A stretch of 64,000 bases of DNA, taken from assembly GCA_023897205.1 (NCBI GenBank), contig JAHWDD010000005.1:124001-188000 (forward strand). Direction: 5' to 3'. Position 1 is the first letter of the stretch. Every line of letters begins with the position of its first letter. Origin of the DNA: Exophiala sp. HKRS030 (Eukaryota > Ascomycota > Eurotiomycetes > Chaetothyriales > Herpotrichiellaceae). Below the pieces are notes generated by a model, which saw nothing but the letters and a program-made list of their open reading frames with translations, was not told the origin of the DNA and searched no databases. This document shows, piece by piece, positions 54,214 through 64,000 of this stretch. The translations under genes and the position numbers were made by a program.

Positions 54214-54769
54214 GATGTGGTTATACCTTGGACCTAAGGGATTTAACGGTATCTGCGGCAGTGACGATGTGTTTCTTGATAATTTGTCGAAAGCATAGCT
54301 TTGATGATAAAGCGAAGGTATCCAGAGCGTCAGAAAACCGTAGAGGAGGTGAAGCTTGCGGTTGGGGCTGTTGGCCTGCTAGACCATCGGTGGAGCCCAC
54401 TGCCTCGGCTCAGGACATTTTCGGTGTCTAGTGCGCGGTGTGTTTGGCAACAAGGCATCACCCGGTGTGGCTGAGAACAATAGTGCGGCAAAACACAACG
54501 TGCAGGCTACCGTGGAAGTGGGCGCTGGCGCCGCTGGATAGGCTTCAATACGGACGTGATGGCATGGTGAAACGACGCGCGATAAGGAAGATTCAAGCCT
54601 AGGATAACGATCGATCTGAAATATTTTCGAGCCCAGCAGTCAACGGATTGGGCAAAATCGATTTCTTGGACGAGGTCTATGTTGCACAGTCATCCTTTGC
54701 CGGCCCAAGAGCGATCCGTGACTCTTCTTTAGGATCTACGATCTAGTATTTGACATGTCGCAAGTGCAC
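54214..54769. other. Intergenic region, promoter of SCP-x-type thiolase
   Basis: 556 bp between two minus-strand genes. No further gene is seen. Confidence 0.45.
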
Positions 54770-56147
54770 TCATAATCTAGCCGCTCTCTGCTGGTTCAAA
54801 GCCCTGTGAGACGCCTGCAGGACCTCCGTAGCCTTGAGTATTATTTCGTCTATAATTTCCTCGGCCGACTGGTTCGGGACGTTGATGAGGCCGGAGACAA
54901 CTCCCATGGGACTATGGAGACCTGTCAGACCATCTTGAAGAAAATATCAGAGCGTAGTAGAACTTACCGGACAGCACTCTGGTCATCCATCTCGTCAGTC
55001 CACTTTCCTTCTTCTTCCAAAGTCTCCATGTCATGGTACACGGGAAGGACACCCTTCGCTTGCAGAGCCTCTTTCTCCTGAAGCCTCTGCGTCTCCCACC
55101 TTGTGACATAGTCAGTCTTCAAAGAGCGTAAAGGACGCCCGGACCAAATAGTTGACTTGATAGTCGAGTCAATGTTGGCGTTGAGGATGGCATTCTTCAA
55201 GTCTAGCGATGCGCCTGACTCCTTCGCGGTTACGAATCTTGTGCCAACCCATACCGCACTTGCTCCGAGCGCTAGAGCAGCGACGAGCCCGCGGCCGTCA
55301 TAAATTCCCCCGCCAGCCACGAGCAGTACATTTTGCTTAGTCAAAGTCGAGTTATATTTCTTGCAGACGTCTGCGCATGCAGGTATCAAAACACTAAGTC
55401 GAACAAAGACTATTAGGAGGGCTTCGGGCACACGGGACGTGGCTGAACCTACCTCGTGGGAACGTCAGCACCGTGTCCGCCACCTTCTCCTCCTTGAGCG
55501 ATAATGACATCGGCACCAGCCTTGCAAGCTTTCTCGGCATGTTTTGGGTGGCCTGCCATGTTCATATAGATAATGCCATTCTTGTGGAGCCGATCTATGA
55601 TATGTGGTGGTGGTACGCCGACGGCCGAGACGAATACTTTGCAGCCGGACTCTATGATGACGTCCAGAAGTGCATCAAGCGTTCCTTTTGTATGATCGTA
55701 CTGTAAACCTAGTCAGCAGCAGGTAGCACAGACCCTTCAGAGTCCTCACATTGGTTTTTCTGGCGTTTCCTCCCACTTGTGGCAACAGCAAATCCACTCC
55801 AAACGGCAGTGATGGGTCTTTCAGTTGCGACTAATGATGTGATCAGTCTCGGATACTGGAAATGAAACAAAGCCCTTAGAATAACGGCTTGGCGAGGTAT
55901 ACCTTCAACTCGTTGAAAATGTCTCTCAACATCTTGGGTGTGTAATTGACACCGCCTATGACACCCAGACCACCTACAGGATATCGACCCAGTCAGCTGA
56001 CCGCGCAATCCTCAAAACCTGGTGCACGAATTTACCAGCATTGCAGACTGCTGCAGCAAGAGCCGGGCCTGACGCCTGGCCCATACCCGCCAGTAGAATC
56101 GGGTGTCGGATGCCCAACAGTGACGTTAACGGCGTGGTAATCGACAT
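54770..56147 (-). CDS. Nitronate monooxygenase / 2-nitropropane dioxygenase family flavoprotein
   Basis: Six exons: 56147-56036, 55973-55903, 55830-55750, 55700-55453, 55393-54968 and 54911-54770; introns of 62, 72, 49, 59 and 56 bp; 359 residues. It is a TIM-barrel FMN protein: N-terminal IRHPILLAGMGQASGPALAAAV, GGLGVIGGVNYTP, FGVDLLLPQVGGNARKTN, SAVGVPPPHIIDRLHKNG, the signature GHPKHAEKACKAGADVIIAQG with GGEGGGH, then VAGGGIYDGRGLVAALALGA and VWVGTRFVTAKESGA. Family members oxidise alkyl nitronates; some are quinone or enoyl reductases (FabK-like). In this setting either detoxification or reduction of an unsaturated intermediate is possible. The last four residues AARL fit the PTS1 pattern, suggesting peroxisomes. 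It shares a 350 bp divergent promoter with the ADH gene. Confidence 0.88.
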
Positions 56148-56497
56148 TGTGTATATTGTAGATCTTTGCAATCAAATTCCAGAAGACTTGGAAAGGCGAC
56201 AGGCCTAGGTGCCTGGAAAGTGAGAAGTGCCTTTTAGCGATCCCAAAAATACAGTTTTGCCGCGGCCCCGGCAAATGTCCCTCGCCGTTTCACGCCTTGG
56301 GTCTGAGTCGCATTGTCGTCTGGGGACCAATCAGGATCCCGCGGGTGTTGCATGCCTTAAGATCTGGCCCCTGTGGAGCCGGCTCCACAGGTCTCTACTT
56401 GAGTATTTATCCTCCATGTCACTAAGGACGAGAAAACTTTCCACCAAGAGCACACAAACATCAAACACTAGAGATACAATACAGAGCGCCTGTAACC
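56148..56497. promoter_or_regulatory. Divergent promoter, nitronate monooxygenase / alcohol dehydrogenase
   Basis: A short spacer of 350 bp carrying both promoters. A perfect 22 bp palindrome lies at 56370-56391, 106 bp from the ADH start, and a TATTTAT element at 56403-56409. Confidence 0.6.
56370..56391. promoter_or_regulatory. 22 bp perfect palindrome (candidate operator)
   Basis: The half-site CCTGTGGAGCC is followed at once by its exact reverse complement GGCTCCACAGG. A site of this length and symmetry in a divergent promoter suggests binding of a dimeric regulator. The centre GCCGGC includes CGG/CCG triplets, as read by Zn2Cys6 factors. Confidence 0.6.
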
Positions 56498-57664
56498 ATG
56501 AAAGCCGCGAGATACCATCCAGTATGTACGAGAAACAAATGGGCAGTCAAATGCTCGAACTGAAGCATCACAGGAGACGAACAAGTGCTCGGTCGATGAC
56601 ATACCGATTCCGGATATCACTGATGATGAAATTCTCGTCAAGATGGCTTCCGCCGGCCTCTGCCATTCGGATCTGATGCTCTTTGAAGGCTCACTTCCTG
56701 CTACTGAGCCGGTGACAATGGGACACGAGGGGGTTGGTTTCGTTGAAAAGATTGGGAAAAATGTGAAAAAGTTCGGGCCAGGTGACCGGATAGGATTTTT
56801 GTACATCAAGGGTGTCTGCTGTGAGTACATCGTCCTGCCTCACGCGAGGTGCCTTTGATTAATAGGCTGCTCTCAGATGAATGCGAAGGTTGCCAAGTAC
56901 ACAACCTTAACTGCCTACGAGGAACACCTAAATTACATGGGGTTCATACCGATGGGTTCTTTGCTGAGTATGCAGCTGTGGACCACCACAATGCAATCAT
57001 CCTACCGGACAACTTTGTGACCGAAACATCAGCCCCATACTTTTGTGCCGGCATTACTGGTGAGTGACTATTATTCCTCTGACGAGTAATTTCCTCATGT
57101 CGCGTAGCATTTCATGCTGTGGATCAGTGTGAGTTGAAGCCGGGTCAGTGGATGGCTATTGTCGGCTGTGGAGGACTCGGGCAAATGGGCATTCAGATTG
57201 CGAAGGCCATGGGACTCAAAGTTATTGGAATCGACATCAACGACGACGTCTTGAAAGCGGCATCGGAGGCCGGAGCAGACTTTGTCGTCAACAGCAAGGC
57301 TGAGGATTACGTTGAAAAGGTTAAACAAATCAGCGAGGGTGGCGCCCATGCGGCCGTCGTTTTCAGTGCTGCTTACGCAGCATTCGGAAGCTCGATCAAG
57401 ATTCTGCGCATCGCAGGCCTCCTCATGATTATAGGGCTGCCCGCGAAACCGCTCGAGTTTGCAGCATTTGATCTAATGAGGAATCTGTACCGTGTGAGTA
57501 GCACGGCAACTGGTCCACCGCAAAAAATGCCTCGCGCTGTCGAATTCATCTCAAAGCACAACATCAAAACAAAGGTTGCAACATATAAATTGGAACAAAT
57601 CCAAGAAATGATTGACTTGATGCATTCGGGGAAGTCGACCTCGAGAATGGCAGTCGTGTTTTGA
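56498..57664 (+). CDS. Zinc-dependent alcohol dehydrogenase (MDR family)
   Basis: Four exons, 56498-56521, 56574-56820, 56877-57059 and 57108-57664; introns of 52, 56 and 48 bp; 336 residues. Exon 1 has only eight codons (MKAARYHP). Catalytic zinc ligands C38 (GLCHSD) and H59-E60 (MGHEGVG) are present, and a Cys in YFCAGIT fits the third ligand. The structural zinc Cys are C90, C93, C96 and C103, rebuilt across intron 2 (VCYECEGCQVHNLNC). The cofactor loop is VGCGGLGQMGIQIAKAMG. The enzyme resembles yeast-type Adh1 and bacterial AdhP-like dehydrogenases and would oxidise a primary or secondary alcohol with NAD+. In the proposed route it turns the hydroxy acid from lactone opening into an aldehyde. 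Confidence 0.9.
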
Positions 57665-57833
57665 GGTGCAGAGTTAGGAAGCAGAGAATTCCGTAGCAAG
57701 TACTAGATAGACATACGTACGCCATAAGGAGTCCTTGTCGAACGGAGAATCTCGTAACATTACATGCACTACGAGGGCGACTTCCAATGGAATCTGAATG
57801 AGGAATTACTCTTGACGATGAATTGAAACTTGT

Positions 57834-59781
57834 CTATACTGTCTTACCAATCAGGTTACCCCCAAGGCTCTTCATAGCCTGACCATGGGCATCATTTTTG
57901 CCGCTTAAAGTCAATACCTTCCTGGCGCGGGCCTTGCTCAGGAAAGGGCTGTCGTCACCTTCACGAACGTACCATGCCCAGTCGGCGCTGAAGTCAAGCT
58001 CTACCTGGCTTCGTCCGTTGCCGAGATAATTGAAACGATTACCGGCGTATTTAATGTCCCAATCATCATGACGAATATGCGATACGCACTCGATGTAATG
58101 GAGCACACTCCCCGGCCACAAAGCTGTTATTCTTCCAGACTGGCTGCCTCCCCTGTACCAGGAGCGGCAATCCTCGGTCCAAACAGTGCCTTTCATCCAT
58201 TCGTCACTAAAATCCGTGAAATCATCGATAGCAGCCTGCTTTGGGCTGAATGAATGAATGTTCTCGGTCTGCCATCGGTCACAGAATTTGAGCATGTAGT
58301 CTGCTTGATACTCTATGATGAGCTGTCAGTATGTATTAACCCAATTCCCCTGGATAGTATTTACCGATGGCTGAAAGAAGTGGTCCATTCCCAACAGGGC
58401 AATTAGGGCCTAAGAATTGAAAATAGTTGGGCATGTTGCTCGCAGCAAGGCCAAGATAGCCCTTAGGCTCCGAGGACCACTGCTCTCTCAGATCAATCTT
58501 ATTTAATCCCACAACCGGAAAACGAGGTTTGAACGACGTGTCGAATCCGGTTGCGCAGATAAGGATGTCGACGGGATATTCATTGCCGTCATCGCAGATA
58601 CAGCCCTTTTCAGTAATCTCATTGATCTCTCCGTACACAACGGTAACGTTTGGCGCACTGAGCGTTTCCAGGTAGTTGACCCCTGGCGTTAATCTGCGAC
58701 AACCGACACCCCAGTTCGGAATGAGCTGAGCTGCTAGCTTATCGTTTTGCAATTTCTCCTTCATTTGTTGTGTCATTACCGCACGGGTTTCTTTCTGGGC
58801 CTGCCCGTCCTTTGCGAAAATGTTTGTAATCGTATCCAAGGCCATTTCATTTTGTTTTCGAAGGCTGAGGAGGGCTCCAGGAACATCTGCGAATTCCTGG
58901 AGCTCCTTTGAGTTGTAGACGTGTTGTTCAAGACCCTGAACTGGAGAGACCCAGGTCGGCTCACGGATGAACGTTGTAAGGTGTCCTACTAGTGGCTGGA
59001 TACTTGGTAATATCTGGATCCCAGATGAACTGCCTTACAGTCAGAATCTGCTTGATATAACACTCAGCTTTTGACTCACCCGTTACCGATTAAGCCAACA
59101 TGCTTGCCTTTCATTTGCACTGAATGGTCCCAGTTGGCGCTGTGCAACAATTTCCCTTTGTATCTATCGATTCCTGGTATAGCAGGCCATCTCCAGGCAT
59201 TCAAGATTCCGGAAGCATTGATCAGAATATCACAAGTAGTCCAAAAGGTACTTTTGGCGACCTTGTCCTCCACCTGAACGTTCCATTTTCCTACTTTATC
59301 GTCCCAATATGCACCCACGACTTGATGGTTGAGCTTGACGAACTTATCAAGATCGTATTTAGCCGCAAAGTCTTGAAAGTACTTCTTGATCTCGGCGCTA
59401 CCCGCATACACCGCGGACCAGTCAAGCTTTGGCTCCCATGAAAACGTATAATTGTGAGCAGGAACATCACAAGCACATCTATATTTTGTTATTTAGCCCG
59501 GCCCTTGCATCAATCACAACTCAGTCTTACCCAGGATACGTGTTCTCATGCCACGTGCCCGACGTTGCGGGGTTCTTCTCATATATCTGCAGATCGAAGT
59601 TCTCAAACGATCGTTGGAGTTTGTAGGCAAAGCATAGTCCAGAAGCCCCGGCACCTACGCACACCACACGCAAGTGCCGCTCTTCATGAATAGGACGGCT
59701 GAGTCTCCATTCTGGTAGGTGTTGATGATCGGGTCTGGTTAGATGATCTCGCAAAAGCGTAGTTCTCTGTAGGGTCGACAT
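57834..59781 (-). CDS. Baeyer-Villiger monooxygenase 2 (flavoprotein, type I)
   Basis: Four exons, 59781-59531, 59478-59080, 59029-58365 and 58312-57834; introns of 52, 50 and 52 bp; 597 residues. I use the ATG at 59781 (MSTLQRTTLL); an upstream in-frame ATG at 59907 would add 42 residues. FAD loop GAGASG is at 43-48, NPATSGTWHENTYPG follows. The fingerprint at 190-201 is YKGKLLHSANWD, with Tyr where the consensus has Phe. The NADPH loop GLIGNGSSGIQ and the fungal C-terminal region (MPNYFQFLGPNCPVGNG, WPGSVLHYIE, NRFNYLGNG) are complete. It is a MoxY/StcW-like relative of BVMO 1, clearly diverged, so the two may act on different ketones or on successive steps. It is divergent from the aldehyde dehydrogenase gene. 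Confidence 0.91.
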
Positions 59782-60407
59782 GGGTGTAGATGGTGATGTC
59801 GGATTGTTGGGATATTGGGATGTTGCGTTGTTACTCAGGTCTGGCTGAATCGGACTTCTAAAGTACAGTCTTACTCTATATTGAGCATCGTAGGCCACTT
59901 GGCACATGACAGTCACTGTTCATAATACACAGAAGCCAGGATCGGCAGGCGGTACTGCGTCTCCGCAAATGCCGTTTCGGCTTCAGTTTCGAGTTGATCC
60001 TCTTCCTGGCTTGATGAGCATACCGGACGACTTCCTCGGTTTGCAGACTCAGACGTAGTAAGGTGGGGAGGCACGTGCAAGTAGTGGATCGCCTCCAGAA
60101 GGCTGGACCGCGGATGAGTATAGCACCATGACAAGGTCCACCTATACCGCGCGCAAGAAAACTGGGCCGGCCGAAAAGCCCCAGCTAATTGTGCTGTATA
60201 CCCATGTCTAATCAATCCGAGCCTTTGCTCTTGGTAACTCGGTCTAAATTAATCCGTGAAGAATCCGATTTGCCGACGAGCACTTGTTCTCGATGCGATA
60301 ATATTGCAGCACAAATACAACGCGGCATTCCTCTCAGCCTCATTGCTCCTATTGACGCAAAACTTCCACGAGGCTTTAAAACAGTACTTGCCACTCAATC
60401 AGCAAGC
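59782..60407. promoter_or_regulatory. Divergent promoter region, BVMO 2 / aldehyde dehydrogenase
   Basis: 626 bp if the ALDH starts at 60408, or 422 bp if at 60204. It contains GGGCCGGCC at 60167-60175, a CGG/CCG-type palindromic core similar in centre to the NMO/ADH palindrome. No other gene is seen. Confidence 0.45.
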
Positions 60408-61892
60408 ATGAACGGTGAAATCAAAGGCCCGACTCTGCCAGAGCACCTTGATATCTTCTACGGTGGCTCTTGGCACAAGCCACAGGATGGCAGATACGAT
60501 GACACGTTCAGCCCTGCCAACGGCAAGCCCGTGACCAAGGTTGCAGTTGCTGGAGCCAAGGACGTCGACGCTGCTGTGAGCGTGGCTCATGAAGCATTCC
60601 TGTCCTGGAAGACGGTTCCCGGGACCGAGAGAGCACGGCTGCTACGAAAGGCCGCGGACGTACTGCGTGCAAACGCCGTCGAACTAGCTCGTCTGGACTC
60701 TTGGAACACTGGTAACCCACTATCAAAGATGCTTAGAGACGCCGAGATCGCAGCCATTCAACTCGACTTTTTCGCTGGCCTCATTCCAATGATAAGGGGA
60801 GAAACTATTCCACAAGACGAGACAGACACCTTTCACTATACCGTTCGAGAGCCTCTAGGTGTTGTTGCTCGCATTATAGCGTATAATCACCCGGTTCAAT
60901 TTGCAGGTGCAAAAATCGCAGCGCCGCTAGCTGCTGGTAACACGGTCATCATCAAGACACCCGATCAAGCGCCACTAGCCTGTCTACGTATGGCGGAGCT
61001 ACTCACCGATGTCTTTCCACCAGGTGTTATTAACGTCCTTCCAGGCAAGGCTGAATGCGGGAAAGCCCTGTCCGCTCATCCACTCGTCAAAATGGTCACA
61101 CTGATCGGTAGCGCAGCCACGGGAAAGTTGATTCAGCAGTCAGTTGCCGGAGCGTTAAAGCCGACAATCCTCCAGTTGGGCGGCAAGAACCCGTTGATCG
61201 CGTTTCCTGACGCCGATATCGAAAAACTCGCTGCGGGAGTTGTGCGAGGGATGAACTTCACCTGGGCTGGACAATCGTGTATCTCTACTTCTCGCGTATT
61301 TCTACACGAGTCTCATCACGATGTAGTGTTGGAGAAAGTCAAGGCAATCCTTGAGAGAGACTATCGACCAGGTGTTCCATTTGAACCGAGCACCACTATG
61401 GGCCCCGTGATTAGTAAGGAGCACCATGCGCGCGTTTTGGGCTATATCGACTCGGCAAAGAAAGAAGGTGCGCGCTGTGTGACGGGCGGTAAAGTCCCGG
61501 TCCTCGACAAGTCTATGCAAGGAGGCTATTGGATCGAACCTACAGTATTTGCCGATGTGAAGCCAGACTTCCGTATTGCCAGAGAAGAGATCTTTGGACC
61601 AGTGGTTTCTGTGTTCAAGTGGTCAGATGAGAAGGAGATGATGAGGTTAGTAAATGATACGCCGTATGGCCTTAGTGCATCTGTGTGGACAAAGGACTTA
61701 GTGAGAGCTACGAAGATTGTTCGGCAGATCAACGCTGGATGGATCTGGGTGAACCAAACGTCCAAGCACTTCTTCGGTGTCCCCTTTGGAGGTCTTAAGG
61801 ACTCTGGCTACGGTAAAGAGGGGTGTTTGGAAGAATTACTCGCCCATACGGAGATCAAGGCCATCAATGTTCTGTTAGGGGATACATATTAG
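60408..61892 (+). CDS. NAD(P)-dependent aldehyde dehydrogenase with Glu-to-Gln change
   Basis: A single exon; the ATG at 60408 (MNGEIKGPTL) gives 494 residues, the usual length of the family. An in-frame ATG at 60204 would add 68 residues with no match to the family. Motifs: HPVQFAGAKIAAPLAAGNT (substrate/cofactor region), IIKTPDQAPLACL, LIGSAATGKLI, and the nucleophile C291 in AGQSCISTSR. The catalytic general base normally lies in ELGGK; here it reads QLGGK (Gln256), spaced as expected from Cys291. REEIFGPVVSVFKW and PFGGLKDSGYGKEG close the fold. It would oxidise an aldehyde, here probably the aldehyde made by the neighbouring ADH. The missing Glu makes full hydrolytic activity uncertain. 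No peroxisome signal is seen (ends GDTY). Confidence 0.9.
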   Translation: MNGEIKGPTLPEHLDIFYGGSWHKPQDGRYDDTFSPANGKPVTKVAVAGAKDVDAAVSVAHEAFLSWKTVPGTERARLLRKAADVLRANAVELARLDSWNTGNPLSKMLRDAEIAAIQLDFFAGLIPMIRGETIPQDETDTFHYTVREPLGVVARIIAYNHPVQFAGAKIAAPLAAGNTVIIKTPDQAPLACLRMAELLTDVFPPGVINVLPGKAECGKALSAHPLVKMVTLIGSAATGKLIQQSVAGALKPTILQLGGKNPLIAFPDADIEKLAAGVVRGMNFTWAGQSCISTSRVFLHESHHDVVLEKVKAILERDYRPGVPFEPSTTMGPVISKEHHARVLGYIDSAKKEGARCVTGGKVPVLDKSMQGGYWIEPTVFADVKPDFRIAREEIFGPVVSVFKWSDEKEMMRLVNDTPYGLSASVWTKDLVRATKIVRQINAGWIWVNQTSKHFFGVPFGGLKDSGYGKEGCLEELLAHTEIKAINVLLGDTY

Positions 61893-62386
61893 AATTAATT
61901 CTACTAGACTACCATGATAGTACTCAATCAACGGCTTCTATCTTGAAAATTTCAAGACGGACACACATGTACGTGTAGCAGGGCTCCTTCCCGTAATGAT
62001 GTGCGCTACCTCTACGACCTTGATTCAGCTGCCTTGATCACGTACAAGTGTAATATCTATCATTCTGGCGAATAGCTGACAATTCTAGCACTTTCGGATG
62101 GTTGGTTTGCGTGTGCTGAATGACTTACCGTGTTTTCAGGAGACTAGAGGAGCCTAAGAATCAACAATCATAGTCGCACGAATGAGTGTACTCGCATACG
62201 GGAATCGCAAGATATCGCATACGTGTCCAAAACAGGGCAATGATCGCACTCTGAACAATTAGGAGATATCGGTGGGGTTAAAAAAGGTATCGAACAACAC
62301 TCAGTGAGCCCTCTCCGTTCGTTGCATTGTCGAGAGCCCAATACCAACGGACACTTTCCAGTTGCCTCATTGTGAGAATCTGGGTC
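61893..62386. other. Convergent intergenic spacer
   Basis: 494 bp between the ALDH and the MBL-fold hydrolase 3' ends. Nothing further is seen. Confidence 0.5.
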
Positions 62387-63762
62387 CTAGGCTTCCATGG
62401 CTTTCGCCAATGCAACAGACGCTCCCTCCATCAACGCGTCTTTGGCATCGAGCCAGGGCCTTCCATTTTTCCAGTATCCATCTACAATAGGAGCCCTCCC
62501 AGGCTTTGACTTTCTCGGTAGCTCATTCAGCCAATCCCAATGGCACCTTGACTTCCAACCCAATTGTTTCCAATTGTTCATTGTCTCTTCGGGCGACTGG
62601 TTCAAGGTGGGAAGATAACGCAGAAGTGCGCCATCGTGTGAAAGGCAGACGAGTACGGAATCAGAAGCGTCAAATGCCTTGAGTGTGTCCACTGATTGTT
62701 GACTGGTTGCGGGGTCTATGTATGACGAGACCGGGCCAGTTGAAACGTTGTAGAATGGTGTTTGCTGCCGATCACCCTTGTCTAGCCCGTGATTTATCAG
62801 CGGGTGGTGGTCGGTGAAGACAGAGCAGGGGCATGGCACTGGGAAATTGGCAAGGTCGTCGTCTAGAACACCCTCCGGAAGGATTGCCGGCAGCGGAATC
62901 TTGGGATGTGGTCGTAGATCACCCGCGAAGTGGGCGATGTCTCCCCCCATCAATATGAATGTGCTGTCAGGGCCACCGGTAGTCCGTGCGAGGCCGCACA
63001 TGTGTCCAATACAGTGCCCTGGAGTGTCTATCAAACGATTGTCAGCTCTCAGATCGCTAACATGGAGATAGAGCTGTTCAAGCACTGCGGACGTACCAAG
63101 AAGATAAAATGAGCCGTCGCCGAAGAAATCGTGTGCTCTGTACCCTCCTATGATGAAATCATCTTCTTTGTCGAAATCGATCTGCGTCAGTGCCCTACCA
63201 GCAAAATACTCTGCTGCTAGGTACCCGTCAGGATTCTGCGGAAACCCAGGAAGCAGATTCGGTGTCTCTTTCAACCCCGGCCCAACGACAATGCCCGTGG
63301 ATCTTGGGAACAGTGATACATTGCCCGTATGATCCCAGTGGTAGTGTGACCATACAATTGAGTCTGCACAATGATTTTGCATTAGTGTAAGGAATTTTCG
63401 GGATGATATTGCGAGACTGAGAAATGCATACCAATCGACGACAAGTCGATTCCGATTTCCTCGAGGATTTCCGCCACGTCTTTATCTACGCGCAAGCTTG
63501 GTATCATACGGGCTAGGCGTTGCTGGAGAAATGGTGGCAAGTTCCAAAAGTCCTTCCGAATACCAAGATCAAACAGGATCTTCCTCCCGGAGCTTTCATG
63601 CTCGACCAGAAAAGCTATGTCGGTCACATTCAGGAACTCATGACCGGCAGGAACTGGTTCAATCAGAGTTTCCGATCGTACCATCATAACCGCTGTCGTA
63701 TCAATCATACGCACTTTAGTCGTGCTATCAGAGACTGGGAATTGAATACTTTTGTGCTCCAT
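62387..63762 (-). CDS. Metallo-beta-lactamase-fold hydrolase, lactonase-like
   Basis: Three exons, 63762-63432, 63363-63097 and 63027-62387; introns of 68 and 69 bp; 412 residues. The dinuclear metal motif HxHxDH is rebuilt across intron 1: WSHYHWDHTGN, H117, H119, D121, H122. The later ligands follow in DTPGHCIGHMCGL and in MGGDIAHFAGD. The N-terminal strands (FLVEHESSGRKILFDLGIRK) match the AHL-lactonase (AttM/AiiA-like) group as annotated in fungi, but this protein is longer, with a C-terminal extension that ends in SVALAKAMEA. In the cluster it is the best candidate to open the lactone produced by a BVMO. The exact substrate is unknown; thioesterase or carboxylesterase action is an alternative. 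Confidence 0.87.
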
Positions 63763-64000
63763 GGTCCTCGATTGCTGTGTACGCGGCCTGCTTTAGCAAC
63801 CGATCGGGATGAAGAGGGGGGTGGCATGGTTTTGTACGAGGCACAATACAAATGCCGGGTGAAAACCCCCACTTATTTTCAACGATTCGGCAGAAAGACC
63901 GCTTCATTGCGGGCGAAGCGAGTTTCCAAGAGAAGAATTACCGCAAGACCGCGAACCGTACCTGTTATAGGCGGTTCTGTTCTTTGGCCTAGTGGTGCCT
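63763..64000. other. Promoter of the MBL-fold gene and right edge of the window
   Basis: 238 bp of upstream sequence; no gene begins before the window ends. The cluster may go on to the right. Confidence 0.4.

Noticed and set aside
60204..60407. N-terminal extension of the aldehyde dehydrogenase from the ATG at 60204
   Set aside because: The 68 residues do not resemble the family or a clear targeting signal; the ATG at 60408 gives the standard length. It cannot be excluded.

Overview
The window is nuclear DNA of a filamentous ascomycete (Pezizomycotina). Genes lie on both strands, are split by short GT-AG introns (39-87 bp) with CTAAC/CTGAC-like branch sites, and are separated by AT-richer spacers of 0.2-5 kb. 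Many products have their closest relatives in Eurotiomycetes-type fungi; placing it near the black yeasts (Chaetothyriales) is only an inference from the catabolic gene content. No tRNA, rRNA, CRISPR array or intact transposon was found by eye.

Left part (1-39 kb) is mostly a housekeeping neighbourhood: the C-terminal part of a Rad5/HLTF-type RING-SNF2 protein, a TspO/MBR membrane protein, a DUF985-type cupin, a DHA1-type MFS transporter, ureidoglycolate lyase, cytoplasmic dynein intermediate chain divergent from ATP synthase subunit e, a GPR1/FUN34/YaaH acetate transporter, leukotriene-A4-hydrolase-type aminopeptidase, an HPP membrane protein, a phosphatidylserine-decarboxylase-like pyruvoyl enzyme, a large single-pass membrane protein, a bHLH transcription factor, then a gene-poor stretch (31.3-36.7 kb) with a decayed Gre2-like reductase, and a von Willebrand A-Hint fusion protein.

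Right part (40-64 kb) is an accessory region. It opens with a dead TRI12-like MFS pump (frame loss plus an in-frame TGA), then a compact catabolic cluster: SRPBCC protein, a tandem-SDR Fox2-like 3-hydroxyacyl-CoA dehydrogenase ending in SKL, a thiolase with an N-terminal PTS2, Baeyer-Villiger monooxygenase 1, an orphan acidic protein, an SCP-x-type thiolase ending in PKL, a nitronate-monooxygenase-family flavoprotein ending in ARL, a zinc alcohol dehydrogenase, Baeyer-Villiger monooxygenase 2, an aldehyde dehydrogenase and a metallo-beta-lactamase-fold lactonase-like hydrolase. Taken together these fit ring opening of a cyclic ketone: ketone to lactone (BVMO), lactone to hydroxy acid (MBL hydrolase), alcohol to aldehyde to acid (ADH, ALDH), then peroxisomal chain shortening (Fox2-like, two thiolases). 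An acyl-CoA ligase, acyl-CoA oxidase/dehydrogenase and an obvious regulator are not seen and may lie beyond the right edge. The substrate cannot be read from sequence.

Multi-exon genes below were assembled by hand from reading frame continuity, splice signals and family motifs; exon coordinates are in the evidence fields.
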